Of a stretch of DNA of 39,375 nucleotides, positions 25,326 through 33,190 are shown in pieces; within the stretch, counting starts at the first letter, position 1, and the number at the start of each line of letters is the position of its first letter. This stretch comes from an uncultured Collinsella sp. (GTDB taxonomy: Bacteria; Actinomycetota; Coriobacteriia; Coriobacteriales; Coriobacteriaceae). Where the stretch lies: contig UROC01000011.1 of NCBI GenBank assembly GCA_900549345.1, positions 1 to 39,375 of the forward strand. Reading direction: 5' to 3'. The translations under genes were made by a program, and so were the position numbers. A model generated the notes under the pieces. That model worked only from the letters and a program-made list of their open reading frames with translations, was not told the origin of the DNA and did no database searches.

Positions 25326-25348
25326 GATCCCTTGGGGACGGAGGGATC
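25326..25348. repeat. GGGGAC palindrome between tyrS and ade
   Basis: GATCCC (25326-25331) and GGGATC (25343-25348) flank TTGGGGACGGA. The GGGGAC core links it to the other intergenic palindromes in this window. Confidence 0.5.
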
Positions 25349-25419
25349 ATTTGGCGGTGCCGTTAAGCGGAAGGGGTGTTAGCGGGACTTTCTTTTGGGC
25401 ATACAATGGCTATTGGCTT

Positions 25420-25455
25420 GCTGCGGTGAAGGTCTGTCCGCTCCGCAGCTTTTTT
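25420..25455 (+). promoter_or_regulatory. Terminator-like hairpin in the ade leader
   Basis: GCTGCGG (25420-25426) and CCGCAGC (25443-25449) pair perfectly around a 16-base loop, and six T residues follow (25450-25455). It lies between a possible -10 box (TACAAT, 25402-25407) and the ade ribosome site AAAGGAG (25464-25470). It has the form of an intrinsic terminator inside a 5' leader, so it may attenuate ade. No purine riboswitch is recognised. Confidence 0.6.
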
Positions 25456-25475
25456 CTACGGTTAAAGGAGTATGT

Positions 25476-27296
25476 ATGTCCGTTGAGGTCATGAGGTCTG
25501 TGATCGAGGCCGCCGAGGGCCGTGTACCCGTCGACACGCTGTTTGCCAACGCACAGATCGTCGATGTGTACGGCCAGCGCGTAGCGCCCGGTAGCGTTGC
25601 CGTCAAGGATGGCGTAATCGTCGGTGTGCTCTACGACGGTCGCGACGATGCCGCCGGTACGTATGAGGCTGCCGAGGTCATCGATTGCCAGGGCCGCTAT
25701 CTTGCCCCCGGTTTTATTGACGGACATCTGCACATTGAGTCCTCGAACATCCGTCCCGCCGAGTATGCGCGCATGGCGGCGACGCGCGGTACCACTACCG
25801 CCATTGCCGACAGCCACGAGATCGCCAACGTGGCGGGGCTCGACGGTCTGCGCTTTATGATCGAGGACGGTCGTCGCGCGCCCATCTCCATCAAGTACAT
25901 GATGCCCTCGTGCGTGCCCGCACTGCCCGACGAGCAGGCCGGCGCCGTCATCACCGCTGCCGATATGCAGGCGTTTTTTGCCGAATATCCGGGTGATGTC
26001 TTTGGTCTGGGCGAAATGATGAACCTGCCGGGTGTCTTTATGGCCGATCCCGAGACCTGCGCTCGTATCGACGCTGCCAACCAGACGCCGTCCAAACAAG
26101 TCGACGGCCATGCGCCACTTGTTGCCGGCAAGGACCTCAATGCCTATGCCGCGGCGGGCATTATCGCTGACCATGAGTCGACGATTCCCGAGGAGGCACT
26201 CGACAAGCTATCCCGCGGCATGTATGTGATGCTGCGCGAAGGCACGTGCAGCCATGACCTGGCCAACTTGTCTCCGATGCTGCTGGAAAACCCCGCCCGT
26301 GCCCGCCGTTGCTGCTTTGCGACTGACGACCGCGCCCCTTCCGATGCGCTTGCGACCGGCATGATCGACAATGCCTGCCGCGTGGCGATTGAGGCCGGTG
26401 TCGACCCCGTGGTCGCTATCTCTATGGCGTCCCTCTCCACGGCCGAGGCGTTTGGCCTGGAACACGGCTGCCGCGACCCGCACGAGCTGCGTGGTGCGAT
26501 TGCCCCGGGCAAGTGTGCCGACCTGCTGGTGCTCAATGACCTGACGTTTGCCACGGCTCCGCATCGCGTATATGCCGCCGGTGCTCTGGTGGCGCAGGAC
26601 GGCACCTTTGTGGGCGAGATCGCACCCGAGATGGCCGAGGTTGCGGCCCTTGCCGATGAGCTGCGCGCCTCCGTTAAGCTGCCGAAGCTTTCGCTCGACG
26701 TATTCGACTATGCCTTTAAGCCGGGCGAGGCCGTGATTGACGTGGTGCCGGGTAAGGCCATCACGGGCATGGCTCGCCCCGAGAGCGCCGAGGGCCTGCG
26801 CCGCATTATGCTGATCGAGCGCCACGGCCGCGGTGTGTCACTGCAGGCCGAGGGCGCCGACGGCGACGGCCCCGCTGGCCTGGGCCTGGTCGGCAAGCAT
26901 ATCGGTCGCGGCTGGGTGCGCGGCTTTACCATCACCGGTGGCGCCATCGCCTCGACGATCGGCCACGACTCGCACAACGTGTGCGTGGTGGGCGACAACG
27001 CCGCCGATATGATGGCCGCCGTTGAGGCCGTGGGCCAAGGTGGTCACGTGCTGGTGCGCAACGGCGAGGTCGTGGCGCGCATTCCGCTGGCGCTCGGTGG
27101 CCTTATGAGCGAGGGCGCTGCCGAGGACGTTGCCGCGCAGCACGACGACTTTATGGTCAAGGCGCGCGCCATGGGTATTGAGCCGCCGCTCGACCCCATC
27201 ATGGGCATCATCTTCCTGCCCCTGCCGGTGATCCCGACGCTCCGCATCCGCCCCGAGGGCATGTTCGACGTCACCACCTTCACCTACGCAGACTAG
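25476..27296 (+). CDS. ade: Adenine deaminase
   Basis: A 606-residue adenine deaminase (adenine to hypoxanthine and ammonia) of the amidohydrolase superfamily. The metal-binding block is PGFIDGHLHIESSNIRPAEYARMAATRGTTTAIADSHEIANV, and the C-terminal part has the FFATDDR-like CCFATDDRAPSD and a glycine-rich ASTIGHDSHNVCVVG. ATG 25476 fits AAAGGAG 5 bases upstream; an in-frame start at 25395 would add 27 residues foreign to the family. It could feed the purine pathway at the left of the window with hypoxanthine. Its stop codon lies inside the repeat at 27291. Confidence 0.95.
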   Translation: MSVEVMRSVIEAAEGRVPVDTLFANAQIVDVYGQRVAPGSVAVKDGVIVGVLYDGRDDAAGTYEAAEVIDCQGRYLAPGFIDGHLHIESSNIRPAEYARMAATRGTTTAIADSHEIANVAGLDGLRFMIEDGRRAPISIKYMMPSCVPALPDEQAGAVITAADMQAFFAEYPGDVFGLGEMMNLPGVFMADPETCARIDAANQTPSKQVDGHAPLVAGKDLNAYAAAGIIADHESTIPEEALDKLSRGMYVMLREGTCSHDLANLSPMLLENPARARRCCFATDDRAPSDALATGMIDNACRVAIEAGVDPVVAISMASLSTAEAFGLEHGCRDPHELRGAIAPGKCADLLVLNDLTFATAPHRVYAAGALVAQDGTFVGEIAPEMAEVAALADELRASVKLPKLSLDVFDYAFKPGEAVIDVVPGKAITGMARPESAEGLRRIMLIERHGRGVSLQAEGADGDGPAGLGLVGKHIGRGWVRGFTITGGAIASTIGHDSHNVCVVGDNAADMMAAVEAVGQGGHVLVRNGEVVARIPLALGGLMSEGAAEDVAAQHDDFMVKARAMGIEPPLDPIMGIIFLPLPVIPTLRIRPEGMFDVTTFTYAD

Positions 27297-27334
27297 TCAT
27301 CGGGGACGTTCTTAAACGACTAGTCGTCGGGGAC
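27291..27334. repeat. Direct repeat pair with GGGGAC core
   Basis: A 17-base unit (GACTAGTC, A or G, TCGGGGAC) occurs at 27291-27307 and 27318-27334 with one difference. The first copy supplies the last codon and stop of ade. The sequence matches, in reverse orientation, the repeat at 28408-28441. Confidence 0.75.
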
Positions 27335-27435
27335 ACTCTTTGGCGTGTCGCCTGACGCCGCGACCGTGGGCTCTCTGGCGCGCGTGAGCTATTTGCCAGG
27401 TCTATGTAACGTTTATGACTGCGGGGTCTTATTTG

Positions 27436-27500
27436 AGCTCCCTTTGGGTACGTTGGAATCTGATACACGTTCGATTCCAACAAGCCCGAAGGGAGCTTTT
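27436..27500 (+). promoter_or_regulatory. Long hairpin covering the ribosome site of the HAD gene
   Basis: AGCTCCCTT (27436-27444) pairs with AAGGGAGCT (27489-27497), GGG with CCC inside, and GTTGGAATC (27452-27460) with GATTCCAAC (27473-27481); the loop is 12 bases. The 3' arm contains AAGGGAG, the ribosome site 7 bases before the HAD ATG, and is followed by TTT. The hairpin would hide the ribosome site or end transcription. Confidence 0.75.
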
Positions 27501-27502
27501 CT

Positions 27503-28297
27503 ATGTTTAAACTGATTGCATGCGATATGGACGGCACGTTGCTTGACGAAAACGGCCAGGTGCCTCCCGAGACCTACGAACTGATTTTGGCGCTACGCGA
27601 GCATGGCGTGCATTTTGCCGCATCGTCAGGCCGCCGCTACGATCGCCTGTGCGAGTTCTTTGCGCCCGTTCGCGACAAGATGGACTTTGTCGCAGCTAAC
27701 GGTGCCCAGGTCTTCGCCGACAGCAAAATGGTAGACCGCGAGGTGTATTCGCACCTGGCGATTCGAAAGCTCGCCCAGGCCGTCGCGACGTTCCCCAATC
27801 TGCATCTTGCGCTCTTTGATCGAACCAAGTCCTTTTTGCTCGATGACGAGTGCAAGTTCGTGCGCGAGGTCGATAAGGACCTTCCCAATGCCGAGCGTAT
27901 TTGGGAGCTGCCCGATCCCAGCGTAAATATCATCAAAGCGAGTATCTTTTGCGACGACAGTGCGGTTATGGACAGTGCGTACGTGCTACAGCGCGAACTT
28001 GGTCAGCTCTTTACTTTTGCGCCTTCGGGCAACGCGTGGATCGATGCCATGCAGCCTGGTGTGTCGAAGGCCTCGGGTATCGCGCAGCTCGCGGAGCATT
28101 ACGGCATTGGTCGCGACGAGGTCATGGCGTTTGGCGACTCGATGAACGATTACGAGATCATTCGCTTTGTCGGCATGGGCTGCGCGATGGAAAACGCGCG
28201 TCCTGCGCTCAAGGCCGTTGCCGATCGTGTGGTGGGGCACAACCGCGACCACGCCGTCCAGCAGGAGCTCCGTCGCGTGCTGGAGGGCCTCGCCTAG
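27503..28297 (+). CDS. Cof-type HAD-IIB phosphatase
   Basis: A 264-residue phosphatase of the HAD superfamily, subfamily IIB (Cof type). Motif I is DMDGTLLD (D8 nucleophile, D10 acid), motif II is in AASSGR, motif III the lysine in VSKASGIAQL, and motif IV GDSMNDYE. Substrates of these proteins are usually sugar phosphates or cofactors such as FMN or PLP; none can be named here. It lies between two GGGGAC repeats of opposite orientation and behind a hairpin that covers its ribosome site. Confidence 0.9.
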   Translation: MFKLIACDMDGTLLDENGQVPPETYELILALREHGVHFAASSGRRYDRLCEFFAPVRDKMDFVAANGAQVFADSKMVDREVYSHLAIRKLAQAVATFPNLHLALFDRTKSFLLDDECKFVREVDKDLPNAERIWELPDPSVNIIKASIFCDDSAVMDSAYVLQRELGQLFTFAPSGNAWIDAMQPGVSKASGIAQLAEHYGIGRDEVMAFGDSMNDYEIIRFVGMGCAMENARPALKAVADRVVGHNRDHAVQQELRRVLEGLA

Positions 28298-28332
28298 ACC
28301 GGCAGTTGGGTGTTCCCATTATGTCGACAGCC

Positions 28333-28439
28333 GGGGACGGTCCTTGCACGAACTGCGCGAAGACTGTCCCCAACCACTCATTGGGGACAGACTTAAATGA
28401 GTGCCGCCAGCGACTAGCCATTTAAGAACGTCCCCAATG
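28333..28439. repeat. Double GGGGAC/GTCCCC palindrome
   Basis: Hairpin A has arms 28333-28342 and 28362-28371 (one G-U pair). Hairpin B has arms CATTGGGGAC (28379-28388) and GTCCCCAATG (28430-28439), with inner arms CTTAAATG (28392-28399) and CATTTAAG (28419-28426). All but one base pairs match. It fills the convergent gap between the two HAD genes and could end transcription of both. Confidence 0.8.
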
Positions 28440-28457
28440 ACTGCCGGGTTGCTGCTG

Positions 28458-29300
28458 CTAGGCGAGGGCGGCTATGATGGTGCGGGCGACGCCGTCGTGG
28501 TCGTTGTCGTATTCGGTGATGGCGTCGGCGGCCTCGCGGTCCTCGGGCTCGGCGTTGATCATGGCCATGCCATGGCCCGCTGCCTGCAGCATGGGGATGT
28601 CGTTGATGTTGTCGCCGAACGCCCAGGCGTCGGCGAGACGCTCGCCCAAGTGCTCGCATAGCCACGTGAGGGCCGTTCCCTTGGTGGCGCCCTCGCCCAT
28701 GACCTCGATATTCATGGCGTACGAACGTGTGACCTCAATGCCTCCGAGCGTGTCGAGCTCCGCCGCGATGGCGTCGCGATCGGCCGGGTCGTGCCAGTAC
28801 ATGGCGATGCGTTCGAGCGTCTCGACCTCGTCGATCTTGCTGTCGATATCCATGTCGATCGGTGTTCGTGTGCGCTTGAGCGAAGCTGCGATGTGGGGGT
28901 CGCCGCCGCAGAACTCATCCAGGCGCGTGTAGAGCGAGCGGGGGAGGAAGCACTGCCCGTCCGCGAAGATATCGAAGGTCACATCGTGGCCGGCGGCGAT
29001 GCGGCGGATGCGATGGGCAATGCCGCAATCGAGCGGTCGGCTCAAAATGCGCGTAGCACGTGAGGTGTCGGTGGGCGTACCGTCGTCGAGCTGCCAGACG
29101 CTGGCACCATTGGCGCAGACCGCGTAGTGCACGGCAGGATGGGCGAGGATGGGCTCAAAGACACCCGACAGCGGGCGCCCCGTGCAGGGCACAAACTCAA
29201 TACCGCGTCGCGCAAGCTCGTCGAGCATCGCCCAGGTGGCGTCGCTCATCTGCTTATCACTCGTCAGCAGCGTTCCATCCATATCGGAAAACACAATCAT
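28458..29300 (-). CDS. Cof-type HAD-IIB phosphatase
   Basis: A 280-residue HAD-IIB phosphatase with DMDGTLLTSD at the N-terminus, PCTGRP (motif II), the lysine in ATKGTALTWL (motif III) and GDNINDIPML (motif IV). It differs clearly from the HAD gene to its left and is not a recent copy. AAAGGA lies upstream of the ATG. It follows citrate synthase on the reverse strand, but a terminator stands between them with little room for a separate promoter, so readthrough may supply it. Substrate unknown. Confidence 0.9.
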   Translation of the reverse strand: MIVFSDMDGTLLTSDKQMSDATWAMLDELARRGIEFVPCTGRPLSGVFEPILAHPAVHYAVCANGASVWQLDDGTPTDTSRATRILSRPLDCGIAHRIRRIAAGHDVTFDIFADGQCFLPRSLYTRLDEFCGGDPHIAASLKRTRTPIDMDIDSKIDEVETLERIAMYWHDPADRDAIAAELDTLGGIEVTRSYAMNIEVMGEGATKGTALTWLCEHLGERLADAWAFGDNINDIPMLQAAGHGMAMINAEPEDREAADAITEYDNDHDGVARTIIAALA

Positions 29301-29325
29301 TCGCTGCGATCCTTTCTACTGTCAT

Positions 29326-29364
29326 AAAAAGCGTGGCCGAGGGCGGTGATGCCCTGGCCACGCT
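29326..29364 (-). terminator. Terminator of the citrate synthase gene
   Basis: AGCGTGGCC (29330-29338) pairs with GGCCACGCT (29356-29364), with an inner AGGGC/GCCCT stem. On the reverse strand the stem is followed by a run of T (A residues 29326-29330 on the + strand). Confidence 0.92.
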
Positions 29365-29387
29365 CGGGTTCTATAACGGTCCGCGTC

Positions 29388-30806
29388 CTAGCGATCGGCG
29401 AGCGGCTTGTATTCCAGCGGCTCGATAACCGGGCGATACGCGGGACGGATGATGCGGTGCGCGCAGAAGAGCTCTTCCATGCGGTGCGCCGACCAGCCTG
29501 CCATGCGGGCGACGGCGAATAGCGGCGTAAAGAGCGTCTCGGGCACGCCGAGCATCTTGTAGATAAAGCCCGTGTACAGGTCGATGTTGGCACAGATGGG
29601 CTTGGTCATGCCGTGGTCGCGCATGACCTGGGGTGCCAGGCGCTCAATGCGCTCGATGAGTGCGAACTCTTCGCCCAAGTCCTTCTTGGCTGCCAGCGAG
29701 CGCGCGTAACGGCGGCATACCTCGGCGCGTGGGTCGCTCAGCGTGTAGACGGCGTGGCCCATACCGTAGATGAGGCCCGTGCCGTCGAAGGCCTGCTTGT
29801 CGAGGATCTTGCCCAGGTAGGCCGCGACCTCGTCCTCGTCCTCCCAGTTGGAAACATGCGCGCGGATGTCCTCGTGCATAGACACGACCTTGGCATTGGC
29901 ACCGCCGTGGCGCGGGCCCTTGAGCGAGCCGATAGCCGCGGCGTAGGCGGAATACGGGTCGGTGGCCGAAGACGACAGCACGCGGCAAGCGAAGGTGGAG
30001 TTGTTGCCGCCGCCGTGCTCGGCATGCAGCATGAGCATAACGTCGAGCAGCATCGCCTCATCGTGGGTGAACGCCATGCCGCCGCGCAGGACCTGTAGGA
30101 TGGTCTCGGCGGTGGAGAGACCGGGCGTGGGGTGCGGCACGTGCACCTCGGAGCCGCGAAGCTTGGCGATCGAGGCCATGTGTGCGAAGGCGGCGATGCG
30201 CGGGAGACGTGCGAGCATGGAAATGGCGACGTCGATTTCGTGCTCGGGCGTGATCACGTCTGGTTCGGCATCGAAGGCGTAGAGCAGCAGCACGGCGCGC
30301 TGGAGCACATTCATGATGCTCGACGACACCGTGGTCATGGGGAACTCTTTGACGTATTCGTCGCTCAGATGCCTAAAGGCGCCCAAGCGCTCGCAAAAAC
30401 CGTCGAGCTCCTCTTTGTTGGGCAGCGAGCCCGTGATAAGCAGATAGGCGACTTCTTCGTAGCCATAGCGATTCTCGGACTGGGCATTGTTGACCAGATC
30501 CTCGATGCTATAGCCGCGCAGCGTGAGTTTGCCCTGGTCGGGCACGACTTTGCCGTCGACCTTGTTGTAGCCGTGCACGTCCGAGATACGGGTAAGGCCC
30601 GCGACCACGCCCGAGCCGTCGGCATTGCGCAGGCCGCGCTTGACATTGTGCTCGACGAACAGACCCTCGTCGTACGGATCAGTCGGCAGGCCGTGGTAGA
30701 GGTTTTCGCTTTCGGGCGAAATCTGGCGGCTCGCCTCATAATCCAAGACCAGGCGGCTCAGATGGTCATCGAAGCGGTAGTAGATTTTCTTGGCGTCGTA
30801 AGCCAT
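29388..30806 (-). CDS. gltA: Citrate synthase
   Basis: A 472-residue citrate synthase (oxaloacetate + acetyl-CoA to citrate). The active-site histidines are in MLHAEHGGGNNSTF and in GMGHAVYTLSDPR, and the catalytic aspartate is in CANIDLYTGFIYKMLGVP. The N-terminal part has KLTLRGYSIEDL and EVAYLLITGSLP. GAGAGGAG precedes the ATG. It follows the ACT-domain gene by 80 bases on the same strand. In an anaerobe it most likely serves glutamate synthesis rather than a full cycle. Confidence 0.95.
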   Translation of the reverse strand: MAYDAKKIYYRFDDHLSRLVLDYEASRQISPESENLYHGLPTDPYDEGLFVEHNVKRGLRNADGSGVVAGLTRISDVHGYNKVDGKVVPDQGKLTLRGYSIEDLVNNAQSENRYGYEEVAYLLITGSLPNKEELDGFCERLGAFRHLSDEYVKEFPMTTVSSSIMNVLQRAVLLLYAFDAEPDVITPEHEIDVAISMLARLPRIAAFAHMASIAKLRGSEVHVPHPTPGLSTAETILQVLRGGMAFTHDEAMLLDVMLMLHAEHGGGNNSTFACRVLSSSATDPYSAYAAAIGSLKGPRHGGANAKVVSMHEDIRAHVSNWEDEDEVAAYLGKILDKQAFDGTGLIYGMGHAVYTLSDPRAEVCRRYARSLAAKKDLGEEFALIERIERLAPQVMRDHGMTKPICANIDLYTGFIYKMLGVPETLFTPLFAVARMAGWSAHRMEELFCAHRIIRPAYRPVIEPLEYKPLADR

Positions 30807-30886
30807 GCGCGCTCCTCTCGGGGCCGTATGGGGGGGCGGCGTGCTTGGGTGCAGATGCGCCGGCCTGTTCCCGTACGGCCTGTTCG

Positions 30887-31174
30887 CTACAGGCGGTACA
30901 TAAAGTTAAAGACGTCCTCGCGCTGGATGGACACGTTGACGCCCGAAAGCTCGCCGGCCTCGGCCAGGGCCTTCTGCAGCTCGGCGAAATCGAGCTTGGA
31001 CTCAGCGGTGTCGGCCAGCATGGTCATGGTGAAGATGTCCTCGATAATGGACTGCGTGATGTCGCGGATGTCGACGTTGGCCTCGCCCAAAACGCGGGTG
31101 ACGCCGGCGACGATGCCGGGGCGGTTCTTGCCAAGGACGGTGATGACGATACGGGAGGACGAGATCTCGGCCAT
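30887..31174 (-). CDS. ACT-domain protein (UPF0237 type)
   Basis: A 95-residue stand-alone ACT domain starting RIVITVLGKNRPGIVAGVTRVLGEANVDIRDITQSI, the form of the UPF0237 family. ACT domains usually bind amino acids and control enzymes. The family is often next to a DUF711 gene, but here it precedes citrate synthase, 80 bases upstream on the same strand. AAAGGG precedes the ATG. The ligand is unknown. Confidence 0.9.
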   Translation of the reverse strand: MAEISSSRIVITVLGKNRPGIVAGVTRVLGEANVDIRDITQSIIEDIFTMTMLADTAESKLDFAELQKALAEAGELSGVNVSIQREDVFNFMYRL

Positions 31175-31355
31175 GGGAAACCCTTTCGCGTGATTGCGGC
31201 GTGCGCGGGGCGCTCCGCTACGGTACAGTGTTCATCATTGTACCTGTCTGGCGCAAAAAAGGCGCGCTCGCTGCGGCGTTACATGCCTGCAACATGAGCG
31301 TAAGGGGGAAGGCCGCACGGGGAAGAGCCGTCTGGCGCGTGTCCGGCTCGTGTTG
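31175..31355. other. Gap between the ACT gene and the island
   Basis: No gene is seen. The promoter of the ACT-gltA unit must lie here on the reverse strand, but no clear boxes stand out. GGCGC occurs on both sides of an A6 tract near 31250-31266. Confidence 0.4.
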
Positions 31356-31419
31356 GGTTGATTTCCGATCTCAGCCGAACACATTGAGCGGACAGGCCGT
31401 TCCCGCAGTCAGCCGAACG
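31356..31419 (+). repeat. Left direct repeat of the island
   Basis: 64 bases matching 38985-39048 at 61 positions in the same orientation. It contains the sub-repeat TCAGCCGAAC twice (31371-31380 and 31410-ish to 31418), as expected for a recombinase binding region. Confidence 0.85.
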
Positions 31420-31570
31420 CCTCCGACGGCTGATTCCGAACTGGAAGCGGAGGGCATCCCCGCCCTTCGGTAGGGGATACCGCTCCGCGGCGCATGCCGC
31501 GGGCGGCGCCCCTATCGGACCACCGTGACCTCAGTTGGGATGGGCCCAGCACTGCCGCGTACTCGGTGAG
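31420..31570. other. Palindrome-rich gap next to the recombinase
   Basis: CCGCGGC (31485-31491), GCAT loop and GCCGCGG (31496-31502) make a perfect hairpin; GCGG and ATCCCC near 31447-31461 pair with GGGGAT and CCGC near 31473-31483. These could be arm sites of the recombinase or its terminator. Confidence 0.45.
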
Positions 31571-32296
31571 CTAGAGCCAACTGTTCGTCTTCACGTCGCG
31601 TATGGCGATATTTCGGTCGTCCGGCTCGGTGATGCCGTAGCCGAACGCCTGGAGCGTCTCGATGGACTCCTGGATCCTCTGTTGGAACATGGGACCCGGA
31701 TCGACCCTCGGCCCGAGGTGCCCGCGCCAAAGGCACGGCGTGGCGCGCAGCATGTTATGGATTTTGGAGATGGGCTCGATGTCGGCGTAGACGTTGAGCG
31801 TCGCCATGGCGTCCTTGTGGCCGAGGATCGATTGGAGCGCCTTGATATCGCCGCCTTGGCGGATCCACTGCGTTGCGAACGTGTGGCGAAGGCCGTGGAA
31901 CGTGATCAGCTCGTCGTTGGTGCCCATGAGGCCGTTGGTCTCCGAGAACGTCTTGAACGCCCTGCGGATATAGCTTGTCGTCGCGAAGGTCGCGCCCGGC
32001 TCCGACAGGATGTAGCAGCCCCCGATCTCGACCGCCCCGGTAAGGCCGCGCAAGCGCAGCTTTCCGCAGTCGATCTCGTGGGTCTCCTTCAGGAAGGGGA
32101 GTAGGCCGACCGGGTCGATGGGGATACCCCTGGCGTCATGGGTCTTGGTGTCCTTGATGAACGAACCCATTCCCTTCGCGTACGCCACCGAGTGTCTGAT
32201 CGAGATCAGGCCCGTCTCGAAATCCACATCGCACCACCGAAGGCCGCAGACCTCGCCGATTCGCATCCCCGTGTGCAGGGCGAGTACGACCGCCCT
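31571..32296 (-). pseudogene. Tyrosine recombinase, catalytic domain only
   Basis: From an internal ATG at 32266 the frame gives 231 residues; homology continues 10 codons further back (RAVVLALHTG) to a TAG at 32297-32299. All catalytic residues are there, numbered from that ATG: R2 in GMRIGE, K41 in TKTHD, H124 and R127 in HGLRH, H150 in LGHKD and Y160 in NVYAD. The arm-binding and core-binding domains, about 170 residues in related integrases, are missing, so it is most likely inactive. The C-terminus runs on some 60 residues past the tyrosine. It reads in the same frame as the HTH gene upstream. Confidence 0.85.
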
Positions 32297-32548
32297 CTAA
32301 TCCTCGGCGGACCAATCGAGTCCGAACTCCTTTCGGGCATCCTCTTCGCTCATGACTTCGAGAAGGTCTCCGGGTTGGCAACGAAGGGCGAGGCATAGCT
32401 GCTCGAGTGTGTTGAAGCGAATGCCGCGAATATGCCCTTTTTTAATACGGGACAGGTTCACGGGCGTGGTTCCAATCCTTTCGGCAAGTTCGTTCGAGGA
32501 AATCTTTCGCTCGGCCATGATCTTGTCGAGGCGAACAATTACGGGCAT
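32297..32548 (-). CDS. YozG-type HTH transcriptional regulator
   Basis: An 83-residue Cro/C1-type HTH protein: VRLDKIMAERKISSNELAERIGTTPVNLSRIKKGHIRGIRF then LEQLCLALRCQPGDLLE, the pattern of YozG-like regulators. In Bacillus and others such regulators pair with a DUF2975 membrane protein, as here (9-base gap). It would control the pair itself and perhaps the divergent peptide P1 through the palindrome at 33108. Its TAG stop directly abuts the recombinase fragment in the same frame. Confidence 0.88.
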   Translation of the reverse strand: MPVIVRLDKIMAERKISSNELAERIGTTPVNLSRIKKGHIRGIRFNTLEQLCLALRCQPGDLLEVMSEEDARKEFGLDWSAED

Positions 32549-32557
32549 GGCGTTTCC

Positions 32558-33070
32558 TTACGCAATCTCGTCGGAGTCGAGGTACAGCTCTCGGGCGTAC
32601 AAGAAGAGCTGGGAAAGCATGAACAGGACGATGCCGAGAACCAGAGAGGTCCAATCGAATGATGAAGCGATCTCTTGGGCGCCGACGGCCCCCTCGCCGC
32701 CAAACATCGAAACGGAGGTTTTGAGTGAGCCGGCGTAGAGGCTGGTGGCAGCTTGAACAACGAAGAGAATGCCGAGCACCTTCAAGCATGTCGCAGACCC
32801 TTTCTTGAAGGGGTCTCCGCTCTTGATCGTCCACACGAGAACGGCGCTGAGGATGGTCGTAGCGATACCGATGACGGCAGGGACCAATGTCGAGATCGCA
32901 AGGGCTGGATACGCGGGGGAGTCTGCAATTACAGGGTTGTCGAGCACTTCGATTGCTGGCTTTAAGGAGAACGCTACTTGTGCGATGGCGGTGGCGCAAA
33001 GGGTCGCAGAGGCTATCGCACATGCGATGCGGAAGGAATGAAGCCGGGGAGTGCGATTGTCGGAACTCAT
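32558..33070 (-). CDS. DUF2975-type four-helix membrane protein
   Basis: A 170-residue protein with four predicted membrane helices: about 13-33, 56-82, 95-113 and 141-160. The ending LYARELYLDSDEIA fits DUF2975 (YoaS-like) proteins, whose partner is the HTH gene 9 bases downstream. Its function is unknown; it may sense a membrane signal or sequester the regulator. AGGTTATT with GGAGG lies before the ATG. It is divergent from P1. Confidence 0.7.
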   Translation of the reverse strand: MSSDNRTPRLHSFRIACAIASATLCATAIAQVAFSLKPAIEVLDNPVIADSPAYPALAISTLVPAVIGIATTILSAVLVWTIKSGDPFKKGSATCLKVLGILFVVQAATSLYAGSLKTSVSMFGGEGAVGAQEIASSFDWTSLVLGIVLFMLSQLFLYARELYLDSDEIA

Positions 33071-33107
33071 AATAACCTCCGAAGAATTTAAAAAACTCAG
33101 GTTACTT

Positions 33108-33126
33108 TTTAACAGTTTATGTTAAA
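33108..33126. promoter_or_regulatory. Candidate operator between DUF2975 gene and P1
   Basis: TTTAACA (33108-33114), GTTTA, TGTTAAA (33120-33126) is a perfect inverted repeat in an AT-rich divergent intergenic region. TTGACT follows at 33127-33132 on the + strand and could be a -35 box for P1, though a good -10 box is not seen at 17 bases. Confidence 0.6.
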
Positions 33127-33190
33127 TTGACTTTGCCGGCAAGTAATCACAGCATACTGCAACCGAAACCCCTCTAGATTGGAGAGGATT

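Noticed and set aside
31175..31570. A tRNA gene as the island insertion site
   Set aside because: No cloverleaf or T-loop (GGTTCGA-type) sequence is seen at either island end.
32297..32299. TAG read through as pyrrolysine or by suppression to make an HTH-recombinase fusion
   Set aside because: No pyrrolysine genes are visible, and a deletion junction explains the in-frame join more simply.
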